61,417 nt of DNA from a virus. The stretch is taken from positions 1 through 61,417 of the IMG/VR virus record IMGVR_UViG_3300042888_003765; one strand, given 5' to 3'. Made by a program: the position numbers and the translations under genes. The notes under the pieces are model-generated. The model worked only from the letters and a program-made list of their open reading frames with translations. It was not told the DNA's origin and did not search any database. Positions 1-6,807 of the stretch are shown in pieces. Each line of letters begins with the position of its first letter. Position 1 is the stretch's first letter.

Positions 1-160
1 AGCAGTTAAAATATTCTTCACAGATTATGTACAAAAAGAATAAGGCTGCAACTGGCATAATGGTGATGAATGATAGGGTGCTGATTAATTCTTGTTGAGA
101 ATCAGGCAGTGCTGGGTTATTTGTGGTGATGTGTTGAATAATGTATATGATTTCTTCCAT
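1..160 (-). CDS. Partial small membrane protein, cut by window start
   Basis: A minus-strand reading frame opens at ATG 160 (MEEIIYIIQHITTN...) and stays open to base 1, giving 53 codons. The readable part has a polar N-terminus and one clear hydrophobic segment at about residues 29-48 (LSFITIMPVAALFFLYII), so a single-pass membrane protein is likely. The C-terminus lies outside the window. No family is recognised. It is divergent from the following plus-strand gene across about 100 bases. Confidence 0.5.
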   Translation of the reverse strand, partial: MEEIIYIIQHITTNNPALPDSQQELISTLSFITIMPVAALFFLYIICEEYFNC

Positions 161-221
161 GCATTATTTATTGAAATTTTATTCTTAAAAGTATGAATTC
201 TAGATGAAATTATGTTTAAGC

Positions 222-229
222 AATAAATA
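222..229 (+). promoter_or_regulatory. Putative T4-type late promoter (AATAAATA)
   Basis: AATAAATA lies 29 nt upstream of the ATG at 259. It is followed by a short leader with an AAGGA Shine-Dalgarno. The same arrangement precedes the paralogue at 1688. Assignment rests on resemblance to the T4 late -10 element TATAAATA. Confidence 0.4.
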
Positions 230-258
230 TAATAATGTGTTAATCAAGGAAATAAAAA

Positions 259-1086
259 ATGATAAGTTTTTTTGAGTGGTTGAAATTAAATGAGATGGCA
301 TTGGGTCATACATTTAATCCAGAAAAATCAGGTTATTTTAGTGGCAATGACCAAAAAATAGTGGGTCAAATGTTTCCCAAGATTAAAAGCAAGTTGAAAT
401 CATTTTTAAAAAAACTGGATTTTGTAACAATTCACATGTATTTTGGAATTCCTCCTGTTATGGCGTTTGGAGATAGTGGCGAACAATTTGTTAAAAAATT
501 ACGCCAATATTTCTTTGATGGTGAGACTTTTTATGGAAATAATCTTGGTATAAAAATACCTAAAAGTGATATAGTTTTTGTAAAGCAAGGTACTTTTGCT
601 GATTCTTTAAGTCCTTGGATGATTTTGCATACTTTCGCACATGCTGCAATTGATTCTGTCATAGACGGAACATTTATAAATGTAGATTTTGGTAATTTTC
701 AAAGACCTGCATTAGAAAAGGCGGTATGGTCAGCTATTGCGGCAAACCGTAAATTAAAAAATTTAGGAGTGGGAGAAAGTCTGCTTTACATATTTTTCCC
801 TATGGGTTCTTTAAGAAAATCTATAAAAATGAACAAAGGAGAAAAAGTTCAAAAAGGTTTTGAGCTTAATGATAACGAATTGTTTCGTGAGATGTTTGTT
901 TACTATTTGACAAAGGGTGGCAAGATACCTATTCCTAGTGATTATAAAGAGAAACTTGCTGGTTATGGAAAATCAGAAAGTGAAGTTAGCGAAATTTTAG
1001 CAAGCATACAAGAACTTTCTGATGCGTTTAAGAATATTTTAGAAGCTTGCAGAGGAGATGTGCTTACCGACAGTAGATCATACTAA
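259..1086 (+). CDS. Putative capsid-targeted protein with HxxxH motif, paralogue A
   Basis: The 275-residue protein begins MISFFEWLKLNE|MALG. This fits the N-terminal capsid-targeting peptide shared by many genes here, with a possible prohead-protease cut after LNE. The body is clearly homologous to the protein at 1688-2545 (shared YFFDGETFYG, KIPKSDIVFVK, YREMFVYYLTKGGKIP-type blocks). A central segment, SPWMILHTFAHA (His124, His128), looks like a zincin HExxH with Glu replaced by Thr, so it could be an inactive metallopeptidase-like fold or another metal site. An AAGGA ribosome site precedes the start. I do not recognise the family. Packaging and injection are inferred from the tag. Confidence 0.75.
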   Translation: MISFFEWLKLNEMALGHTFNPEKSGYFSGNDQKIVGQMFPKIKSKLKSFLKKLDFVTIHMYFGIPPVMAFGDSGEQFVKKLRQYFFDGETFYGNNLGIKIPKSDIVFVKQGTFADSLSPWMILHTFAHAAIDSVIDGTFINVDFGNFQRPALEKAVWSAIAANRKLKNLGVGESLLYIFFPMGSLRKSIKMNKGEKVQKGFELNDNELFREMFVYYLTKGGKIPIPSDYKEKLAGYGKSESEVSEILASIQELSDAFKNILEACRGDVLTDSRSY

Positions 1087-1099
1087 ATATTTATTATTT

Positions 1100-1594
1100 T
1101 TACAGAATTGGGTTTGTTACTTTGTTAATGAAGTCTGAGTACTCGATATCTTGGTTTGGTTCTTTGTTAATTATTTTTATTTGGCTGGGGTTAAACACAA
1201 GAACTTCTACCATTCTTCCGTATATCATACCTGTTCCTATTCCCAATACGATTACGGAGTCGTAGCCATCGTCTTTGATTTTTTGGGTTAATTCTTTTGC
1301 GGCGCTTATTTCATTTTTTGGGTATCCCTTTATTTCATATTTTTCGGCTAATTCTTCTTTTCCTTTTTCCCATATGAGTGGGTTGTTGAGAGTTACATGG
1401 CACTTATATATTTTGTGTCCGTAGTATTTGGCGTATCTTGGGTTTGAAGACAAATAAATTCCGTATCCGTAGTATCCGTAATCTGTATTCATTCTTTTGG
1501 GATTTTCTTGAAATTCGTCGAAATCGGCATTTGTGCCGTGATATAGAGTTAGTTCCATTATTGACTCTATTATGAGCCATTGTTTAAATTTCAT
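1100..1594 (-). CDS. ADP-ribosyltransferase-like effector with capsid-targeting N-terminus
   Basis: This 164-residue protein opens MKFKQWLIIES, matching the shared capsid-targeting peptide with a possible cut after IIE. The rest reads as a compact H-Y-E class ADP-ribosyltransferase: LYHGT (His19), then GYGIYLSS (Tyr47) followed by an A-x-x-YG helix, then VEVLVFNPSQIKII near the C-terminus with Glu130 in the catalytic position. Such domains move ADP-ribose from NAD to protein or nucleic acid. T4 packages an ART (Alt) in its head, so the same logic is likely here. The start is 4 nt from a CTAAATA element with no Shine-Dalgarno. It converges on the gene ending at 1086. The target is unknown. Confidence 0.8.
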   Translation of the reverse strand: MKFKQWLIIESIMELTLYHGTNADFDEFQENPKRMNTDYGYYGYGIYLSSNPRYAKYYGHKIYKCHVTLNNPLIWEKGKEELAEKYEIKGYPKNEISAAKELTQKIKDDGYDSVIVLGIGTGMIYGRMVEVLVFNPSQIKIINKEPNQDIEYSDFINKVTNPIL

Positions 1595-1598
1595 GAAC

Positions 1599-1605
1599 TA
1601 TTTAG
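1599..1605 (-). promoter_or_regulatory. Putative leaderless late promoter (CTAAATA)
   Basis: On the minus strand CTAAATA ends 4 nt before the ATG at 1594 and no Shine-Dalgarno is present. Transcription from a T4-type late promoter would start at or next to the initiation codon. Confidence 0.5.
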
Positions 1606-1650
1606 TTTTCAAATTATGTTTTTGTTTTGATAAAATTATTATAAAACAAA

Positions 1651-1658
1651 TGTAAATA
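1651..1658 (+). promoter_or_regulatory. Putative late promoter (TGTAAATA)
   Basis: TGTAAATA lies 29 nt upstream of ATG 1688. The leader resembles that of the paralogue at 259 (TAAATATAAT-R-ATG, then an AAAGGA ribosome site), so the promoter was probably duplicated with the gene. Confidence 0.4.
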
Positions 1659-1687
1659 TAATGATGTTTTGAGTAAAGGATTAAAAA

Positions 1688-2545
1688 ATGAAAAGTTTTC
1701 TTGAGTGGCTCAAATTTAACGAGATGGCATTGGGCAATACATTTGTTCGGAAAGTGAAAAATGCCGATGGAGAGGAAAGAGCCGATATTGGTTTTGGTAA
1801 AAATGACGAAAAAATATTAAATAGAATGTTTCCCAAGATTAAAGAAAAGTTGAAATCATTTTTAAAAGGACTGGATTTCGTTGATATTCACATGTACTTT
1901 GGAATGCTTCCAATTTATGATTGGAATGACACTCCTGAAACTAGGACAGAAAAAGCAAACAAATATTTCTTTGATGGTGAGACTTTTTACGGACATAATC
2001 TTGGTGTAAAAATACCTAAAAGTGATATAGTTTTTGTAAAGGAATCAACTTTTGCGGATTCTCTTACTCCTTGGATGATGTTGCATACTTTTGCACATGC
2101 TGTGTTTGATTCTGTCGAAAAAGGAACATTTATACATGCTGAGTATCCTAAAAAAATAAGGCCTGAATTGATGAAAGCAGTAAATTCATCCTTGGGTATT
2201 ATGAGATATTTGAAAAATAAATTAAGTTCAGAAGAGCTTTACATGTTTTTTCCTATGGGTTCTTTAAGAAAACTTATAGATAAACAGAAGGGGAAAAAAG
2301 TTCAAAGTAGATTTGATCTTATTGAAGACGAGTTATATCGTGAGATGTTTGTTTATTATTTGACAAAAGGCGGCAAGATACCGACTCCTAGTGGTTACAG
2401 AGAGATGTTTAAGTCTAATAAAAGAATGGACAATGAAATTGATGAAATTTTATTGAAAGTACAAAGTCTTTCTGATCAATTAAGAAATGTTTTAGAGGCT
2501 TGTAGAGGTGATGTGGTGATTGATACTAGAAGCAACAAGGGATAG
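1688..2545 (+). CDS. Putative capsid-targeted protein with HxxxH motif, paralogue B
   Basis: The 285-residue protein starts MKSFLEWLKFNE|MALG and is a diverged tandem paralogue of the protein at 259-1086, with a minus-strand ART gene inserted between them. It keeps the TPWMMLHTFAHA motif, so the HxxxH spacing is conserved although the usual zincin Glu is Thr in both copies. That conservation suggests the histidines matter. An insertion (ADGEERADIGFGKN) distinguishes its N-terminal third. AAAGGA precedes the ATG. Its function is unknown. Packaging is inferred from the N-terminal peptide. Confidence 0.75.
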   Translation: MKSFLEWLKFNEMALGNTFVRKVKNADGEERADIGFGKNDEKILNRMFPKIKEKLKSFLKGLDFVDIHMYFGMLPIYDWNDTPETRTEKANKYFFDGETFYGHNLGVKIPKSDIVFVKESTFADSLTPWMMLHTFAHAVFDSVEKGTFIHAEYPKKIRPELMKAVNSSLGIMRYLKNKLSSEELYMFFPMGSLRKLIDKQKGKKVQSRFDLIEDELYREMFVYYLTKGGKIPTPSGYREMFKSNKRMDNEIDEILLKVQSLSDQLRNVLEACRGDVVIDTRSNKG

Positions 2546-2547
2546 TT

Positions 2548-3798
2548 TCAATTTTTTTTCACATATTTTCTTTCTAGTATTTCTCTGGCTTGTATTACAG
2601 CATTGCTGAGTCTTTCGAGGACTTTGCGTTTTATTTCTGGTGTGAGTTGTTTCGTGTATAAATCAAAATCAGGATCTGACTTTAAAGGACTGATATAATT
2701 TTGCGCTTTTGCATCAACAAAAGGTGCCGTAATACCGCTAACAATACCAGTTTTAACATCTCTAAGAATACTTTTAAACTCGTCAAAAAAGTCTTTCATC
2801 CAATTAACAAAAGGAGAATTATCATTTCTTGATGTGTTTGTTAGATTAGGTCTTGGTGCGCCTCTTAGTTGTTGTGCTATAATTTCGATTTGATATTTAG
2901 TTTTTTGATAATCTGTTGAATTGTTGACCAGATCGAATATTTTTTGAACCATTTCTCCAATATTAGCTTCTATTTCCATTTCGTTTGACTTATATGTTTT
3001 AAGGTCTTCGTAATTATATTTATTTCCATATGGTGAATAATATTTATCAGCCCGAATATTGTAAATTAATTTTGGATCAATGCAATGTATTATTTCGTGT
3101 ACTAGCAGTGTTTTTATTTCTTCTTTGTTTTTTCCACACATGTATTTTTCGTTTATATGTACTGTACCTAATATTTTTATTATTTTTGTTTCTTCATCAA
3201 AGTAATATTTAATTTGACGAATACCAATATTTTTACCATAAATAATTTCGTCTCGATGACCTTTCAAATCTGATTGTAATTCACGCATATATTTGCCGTA
3301 TTGTTCGGAATAGTATTTGTCAAAAATTTCAGTTATATTTTTATAATTGTTATCAATAATTTCATCTACTTTTTCTTTTAATTCTAAATAATCTGTTTTT
3401 ATTTCTTCTGTGTTTGCCCATCCTGCTGCGTGTGTCATTGTTTCAGTTTTTTCTGGATCAATTATAATTTTTATGATTTGATTTGGTGTTTGTGGTGTTT
3501 GTAATTGATCTACTTGTTTTTTTATTTCTTCAATTACTGGATCTTTTTGCATTTGATCCCATTTAAAAATTAAGTTTAATCTAGAAATTTCAGGATTCTC
3601 AACATTAGATTTTTTTATATATTTGTTATTAAATTCTACTAAATTCATTTCAAATTTTTTGCCTGTATTCTTAGATTCACAAATTTGGCTCATGATTTCT
3701 GGCAAGTGTTGATCGATTGCTGCTAATACTTCTGGAGGAAGAGTTATGTTTTTCCCTTCGTTGAGTTCTTGTTGATAGAAAAATTGTTTAAAATTCAT
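2548..3798 (-). CDS. Zincin metalloprotease with capsid-targeting N-terminus
   Basis: The 416-residue protein opens MNFKQFFYQQELNE|G, a variant of the shared tag with a possible cut after LNE. Residues 231-240 (LLVHEIIHCI) form a canonical HExxH zinc site (His234, Glu235, His238). Glu residues in SNEMEIEAN (about 273-277) are plausible third ligands, as in gluzincins. The N-terminal half is charged and probably helical. A basic, PFVDAKAQNY-containing tail follows the catalytic domain. If packaged, it would be a protease delivered into the host at infection. The start is 4 nt from CTAAATA without a Shine-Dalgarno. The substrate is unknown. Confidence 0.75.
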   Translation of the reverse strand: MNFKQFFYQQELNEGKNITLPPEVLAAIDQHLPEIMSQICESKNTGKKFEMNLVEFNNKYIKKSNVENPEISRLNLIFKWDQMQKDPVIEEIKKQVDQLQTPQTPNQIIKIIIDPEKTETMTHAAGWANTEEIKTDYLELKEKVDEIIDNNYKNITEIFDKYYSEQYGKYMRELQSDLKGHRDEIIYGKNIGIRQIKYYFDEETKIIKILGTVHINEKYMCGKNKEEIKTLLVHEIIHCIDPKLIYNIRADKYYSPYGNKYNYEDLKTYKSNEMEIEANIGEMVQKIFDLVNNSTDYQKTKYQIEIIAQQLRGAPRPNLTNTSRNDNSPFVNWMKDFFDEFKSILRDVKTGIVSGITAPFVDAKAQNYISPLKSDPDFDLYTKQLTPEIKRKVLERLSNAVIQAREILERKYVKKN

Positions 3799-3802
3799 AA
3801 TT

Positions 3803-3809
3803 TATTTAG
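3803..3809 (-). promoter_or_regulatory. Putative leaderless late promoter (CTAAATA)
   Basis: CTAAATA on the minus strand ends 4 nt before the ATG of the zincin gene at 3798. The intervening bases are AATT and no ribosome site is visible. Confidence 0.5.
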
Positions 3810-3880
3810 AATAATGTTAATTATTTTTTAATGTGCAAGTGAACATTGTCAATATAAAATTTAATTTTCAATTTATTTAT

Positions 3881-3888
3881 TATAAATA
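3881..3888 (+). promoter_or_regulatory. Perfect TATAAATA late-type promoter
   Basis: This is an exact match to the T4 late promoter core. It is followed by a roughly 60-nt leader to the ATG at 3950. The leader contains a 12-codon mini-frame (3902-3937, stop included) and a hairpin (arms 3927-3932 and 3940-3945). Confidence 0.5.
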
Positions 3889-3926
3889 ACATTAAGTTAA
3901 AATGTTTTGGAGGATGCAGATTTATT

Positions 3927-3945
3927 CACGTTGTTGAAAAACGTG
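3927..3945 (+). promoter_or_regulatory. Leader hairpin before the 3950 start
   Basis: CACGTT (3927-3932) pairs with AACGTG (3940-3945), placing a small stem-loop 4 nt before ATG 3950. A mini-frame beginning at ATG 3902 and containing GGAGG overlaps it. This could modulate translation of the downstream membrane protein, but the stem is only 6 bp. Confidence 0.25.
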
Positions 3946-3949
3946 TTTT

Positions 3950-5287
3950 ATGCTTAAAAATATGATAAACAAATATAATCCTAGAATAAATCCATATCTT
4001 GAATTTGTTTACAAAAAGAATTATGGCGTTGTTGACAGTTATCTTTTTGAACAAGATGATGTTCTAACAGGAAATCCTTCACAGGGAGATTTTCAGCAAA
4101 GTGGATCTAATGCACAGCCACAAAAAATACCAAAATTTGATGCTGGAAAAATTCTAGGTTCCTTCACATCTGGATTTAAGAAGTCTTATGATGCTTCCAG
4201 TGTTTTTAGTCCAGAAGAAATACAGATGTATGAGGGCATGAAGAGTAAAATTGATCCATATGTTAAAAAGGCTATCGACTTTTGTAATAACCCTACTATG
4301 CAATTTTTGTTGAAATATCTTAAAATTTCATTGCCTCTTGGCGTTGCTGTAACCGCTGCTGCGCTTGTGGGCGGATCTGTACCAATGGTTACAGTAGTTT
4401 ATTTTGTGCAGAAATATTTTGCCTCTGCTACGGCTTGGTTGATAGGACTAAAACATCATAAAGAAGAAAAGCATGAGTCTTTTAGTTTTAGTGATTATTA
4501 TCATAGAAGACTTTTAGAAGAAGGCATTTATGACGACATAACTGCTGGAGCGGGAATGGTTGGTGGAGCATTGGGCAATGTCGCTGGTAATGTTTACAAG
4601 TATGGTAATTTAGCTCGTAAAAATTTAGTATCAATGGGATCTTCTGCGCTATCAGCGGCATCATCAATAGGATCTTCTGCCAAAAAATTATTTTCAGACA
4701 TATGGAGTTCAATGAAGTCGAATCCTTATTCTACTACTGTTACTGCTATGAAAATAAGTATTGTTGTTGCTGTTGCCGTTGCATCTGGAGGAGCAGCCGC
4801 AACTGCATATAAAATGTTAACATCACCAGAAGGTTTGTCAACTATTTCTGGCATTGTTGCTACTATGGGAGTTGCTAGTGCTGAAGAAGCAACTAAAACA
4901 CTTGCAGATGTTGGCCATCAAATGGCAGCAGGTCATGCAATCGATGCTGCTGGTCATTCAATCGATGCCGCTGGCCATGCAGGTCATGCCGCTCATGCTG
5001 CTGGCCATGCTGGTCATGCCGCTCATGCCGCTGGCCATGCAGGTCATGCCGCTCATGCCGCTGGCCATGCAGGTCACGCTGCTCACGCTGCTCACGCTGC
5101 TGGCCACGCTGCTCACGCTGCTGGCCATGCTGCTCATGGTCATGGTTTGGCTCATGATTTATTACACATGGGTACTCATGGAGCGTCTGATGCTGCGGCA
5201 CACGTTACTGATGCCAGCAAAAAGAATCATCCTGAATTAGCAAAATTGGCCAAAACAATTCATGGATTTACCTTAGGTGGAACTTAA
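3950..5287 (+). CDS. Membrane-segment protein with internal tag and His/Ala/Gly repeats
   Basis: The 445-residue protein has a hydrophobic block at about residues 124-165 (SLPLGVAVTAAALVGG...), a tag-like segment FSFSDYYHRRLLEE|G at about 180-193, and a second hydrophobic block at about 266-292 (KISIVVAVAVASGGAAA). Residues ~322-405 are a low-complexity run of GHAAHA/AAGHAGH units with dozens of histidines, possibly metal-binding or helical. The order hydrophobic block, tag, hydrophobic block matches the protein at 16710-18173, so the two are likely distant paralogues. A packaged, membrane-inserting protein is a reasonable hypothesis. No known family is recognised. Confidence 0.7.
   Translation: MLKNMINKYNPRINPYLEFVYKKNYGVVDSYLFEQDDVLTGNPSQGDFQQSGSNAQPQKIPKFDAGKILGSFTSGFKKSYDASSVFSPEEIQMYEGMKSKIDPYVKKAIDFCNNPTMQFLLKYLKISLPLGVAVTAAALVGGSVPMVTVVYFVQKYFASATAWLIGLKHHKEEKHESFSFSDYYHRRLLEEGIYDDITAGAGMVGGALGNVAGNVYKYGNLARKNLVSMGSSALSAASSIGSSAKKLFSDIWSSMKSNPYSTTVTAMKISIVVAVAVASGGAAATAYKMLTSPEGLSTISGIVATMGVASAEEATKTLADVGHQMAAGHAIDAAGHSIDAAGHAGHAAHAAGHAGHAAHAAGHAGHAAHAAGHAGHAAHAAHAAGHAAHAAGHAAHGHGLAHDLLHMGTHGASDAAAHVTDASKKNHPELAKLAKTIHGFTLGGT
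4950..5145 (+). repeat. Tandem GCTGGCCATGCAGGTCATG-type repeats (coding)
   Basis: Short, imperfect tandem units encode GHAAHAAGHAGHAAH-like sequence inside the 3950-5287 gene. Long open frames on other strands and frames here are by-products of the repeat. Confidence 0.8.
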
Positions 5288-5304
5288 AATTCATTGAGAT
5301 TTTT

Positions 5305-6759
5305 TCAAATAATTTGATCTAATTCTTTTGTTTCAAGTTCATTAACGATATTAATATGTGTACCCATAAAGTTATAGGTTATGTCTAGTAATATCTTTTT
5401 TTGTGCATATGTTATCAGTCCGTATTCATAATTTTCTTCATGGTTAAATTGGTATAACATTCTATTTTCTGGATATTCTATATTTTGTGTGAATAGGTTA
5501 AAGAATTGATTTTTTATTCCCTTATATGATATATTTACACCTTTGAATTGTTTGTCATCTGTTTTCTGATGAGTCATTAAAAAGTCTATTACTATATCAT
5601 CTGATGGATTTATGTTATTTTTCTTGAGCATATAATATACTTTTGCTGGGTAAAAATCTCTATTATTGTTAAATAGCGCATTGTCTGCTTCCATTGCGAA
5701 CTTTCTTAGCCATGTTTTATCTCCTTCATTTTCTTTTTTTATTTGTTCTTCTTTTATTTTCATTTTATTTTGTATTTCTGAGTTATTTTTACCTTTTAAT
5801 TCACGACCAATATATTTGAAACCATATTTCCATAAAAATCTTTTCATTTCAAGTGAGTCATAAATATTATCTTTATTTGATGCGAAAATATTAAATGATG
5901 ATGATGGAATTATAATTTTACCTTTCATTGATTCTTTTTCAGGTGAATTTTGTATTGTTTCTTCAAACTGAAAGTATGAGTTTTCAAAGAAATTCATTTT
6001 TATGGCTCTGTTCATAGCCGTTTTTACAAGATCTAAGTATTTTGGTTCTTCTGGTTTGCCCAAGTATCCTACTCCTGCTGATCTGATTAATTCTTTAACG
6101 GAAGGAGATGCAATAGATGCCAAGTAAGCTGTTGAGGCATTATCTCTTGTTTGCAATGCCTTATCGAATTCATTTGGAAGATATTCCAATATAGATCCAT
6201 TGTTGTGGATTAACTGTGTCAGTTCGTTTACTTTATATACAATTTGATTAACATTAAATATTGGTGTTTGTTCTTTTGTTTTTTTGATTAATTGTAATAT
6301 TTCTTTCCATGGATTTTGATTGCTATATATGTCCATAGATACTTCTATAATGTTGTCTTTATCTTTATTTGTAAAATTATGCCATATGTCGAAAAATTGA
6401 TTATCTTGCCAATTTCTTGAGAATCCTGTTCTAATTCTTCTTTCTTCTGGAATTTTTTCAAAAGTCTCTGGATATTTTTCTTGCATTATTTCTATAAAAA
6501 TTTCTGTTCTCATATGTCTTTTTAGAACTATAAAAGACATATCGTCGATAATTTCGTCGATTACTTTGTTTCCTTTGTCGATTATTTTGTCTTCAATTTC
6601 CTTGTCATATTCTGTTCTTTGGGTTGATAATTCTCCATGGATGTTCGGCATTTTTTGTATTGCTGCAAGAGTATAAAAGTCATAGAACTCTTGAGCCTTA
6701 AATTCCAATAATGGTTTCTTATGGTTTTTAAAAAACCATTCTTTAAAATTCATTTTCAT
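5305..6759 (-). CDS. Unknown protein with capsid-targeting-like N-terminus
   Basis: The 484-residue protein begins MKMNFKEWFFKNHKKPLLE|F. It has the FKEWFF core of the shared tag, followed by LLE as the best protease site. The rest is charged and Lys/Glu/Asn-rich, with no motif I recognise and no membrane segment. The ATG is 6 nt from ATAAATA with no Shine-Dalgarno, and it is divergent from the ART-like gene at 6808. The two promoters and starts form an 18-bp inverted repeat. It converges on the membrane-segment gene ending at 5287. Confidence 0.7.
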   Translation of the reverse strand: MKMNFKEWFFKNHKKPLLEFKAQEFYDFYTLAAIQKMPNIHGELSTQRTEYDKEIEDKIIDKGNKVIDEIIDDMSFIVLKRHMRTEIFIEIMQEKYPETFEKIPEERRIRTGFSRNWQDNQFFDIWHNFTNKDKDNIIEVSMDIYSNQNPWKEILQLIKKTKEQTPIFNVNQIVYKVNELTQLIHNNGSILEYLPNEFDKALQTRDNASTAYLASIASPSVKELIRSAGVGYLGKPEEPKYLDLVKTAMNRAIKMNFFENSYFQFEETIQNSPEKESMKGKIIIPSSSFNIFASNKDNIYDSLEMKRFLWKYGFKYIGRELKGKNNSEIQNKMKIKEEQIKKENEGDKTWLRKFAMEADNALFNNNRDFYPAKVYYMLKKNNINPSDDIVIDFLMTHQKTDDKQFKGVNISYKGIKNQFFNLFTQNIEYPENRMLYQFNHEENYEYGLITYAQKKILLDITYNFMGTHINIVNELETKELDQII

Positions 6760-6765
6760 AATGTT

Positions 6766-6772
6766 TATTTAT
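6766..6772 (-). promoter_or_regulatory. Putative leaderless late promoter (ATAAATA)
   Basis: ATAAATA on the minus strand, then AACATT, then ATG 6759. There is no ribosome site. Confidence 0.5.
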
Positions 6773-6794
6773 CAAAAAATTAATTCTTTTTTCA

Positions 6795-6801
6795 ATAAAT
6801 A
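6795..6801 (+). promoter_or_regulatory. Putative leaderless late promoter (ATAAATA)
   Basis: ATAAATA, AACATT, then ATG 6808. It has the same element and 6-nt spacing as the starts at 6759, 8413 and 9805. Confidence 0.55.
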
Positions 6802-6807
6802 AACATT

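Noticed and set aside
4854-5240. Open frames in other phases and strands across the His-repeat region (Met/Leu-rich, Arg/His-rich)
   Set aside because: They arise from the short repeat unit read in other frames and have no start signals or meaningful composition.
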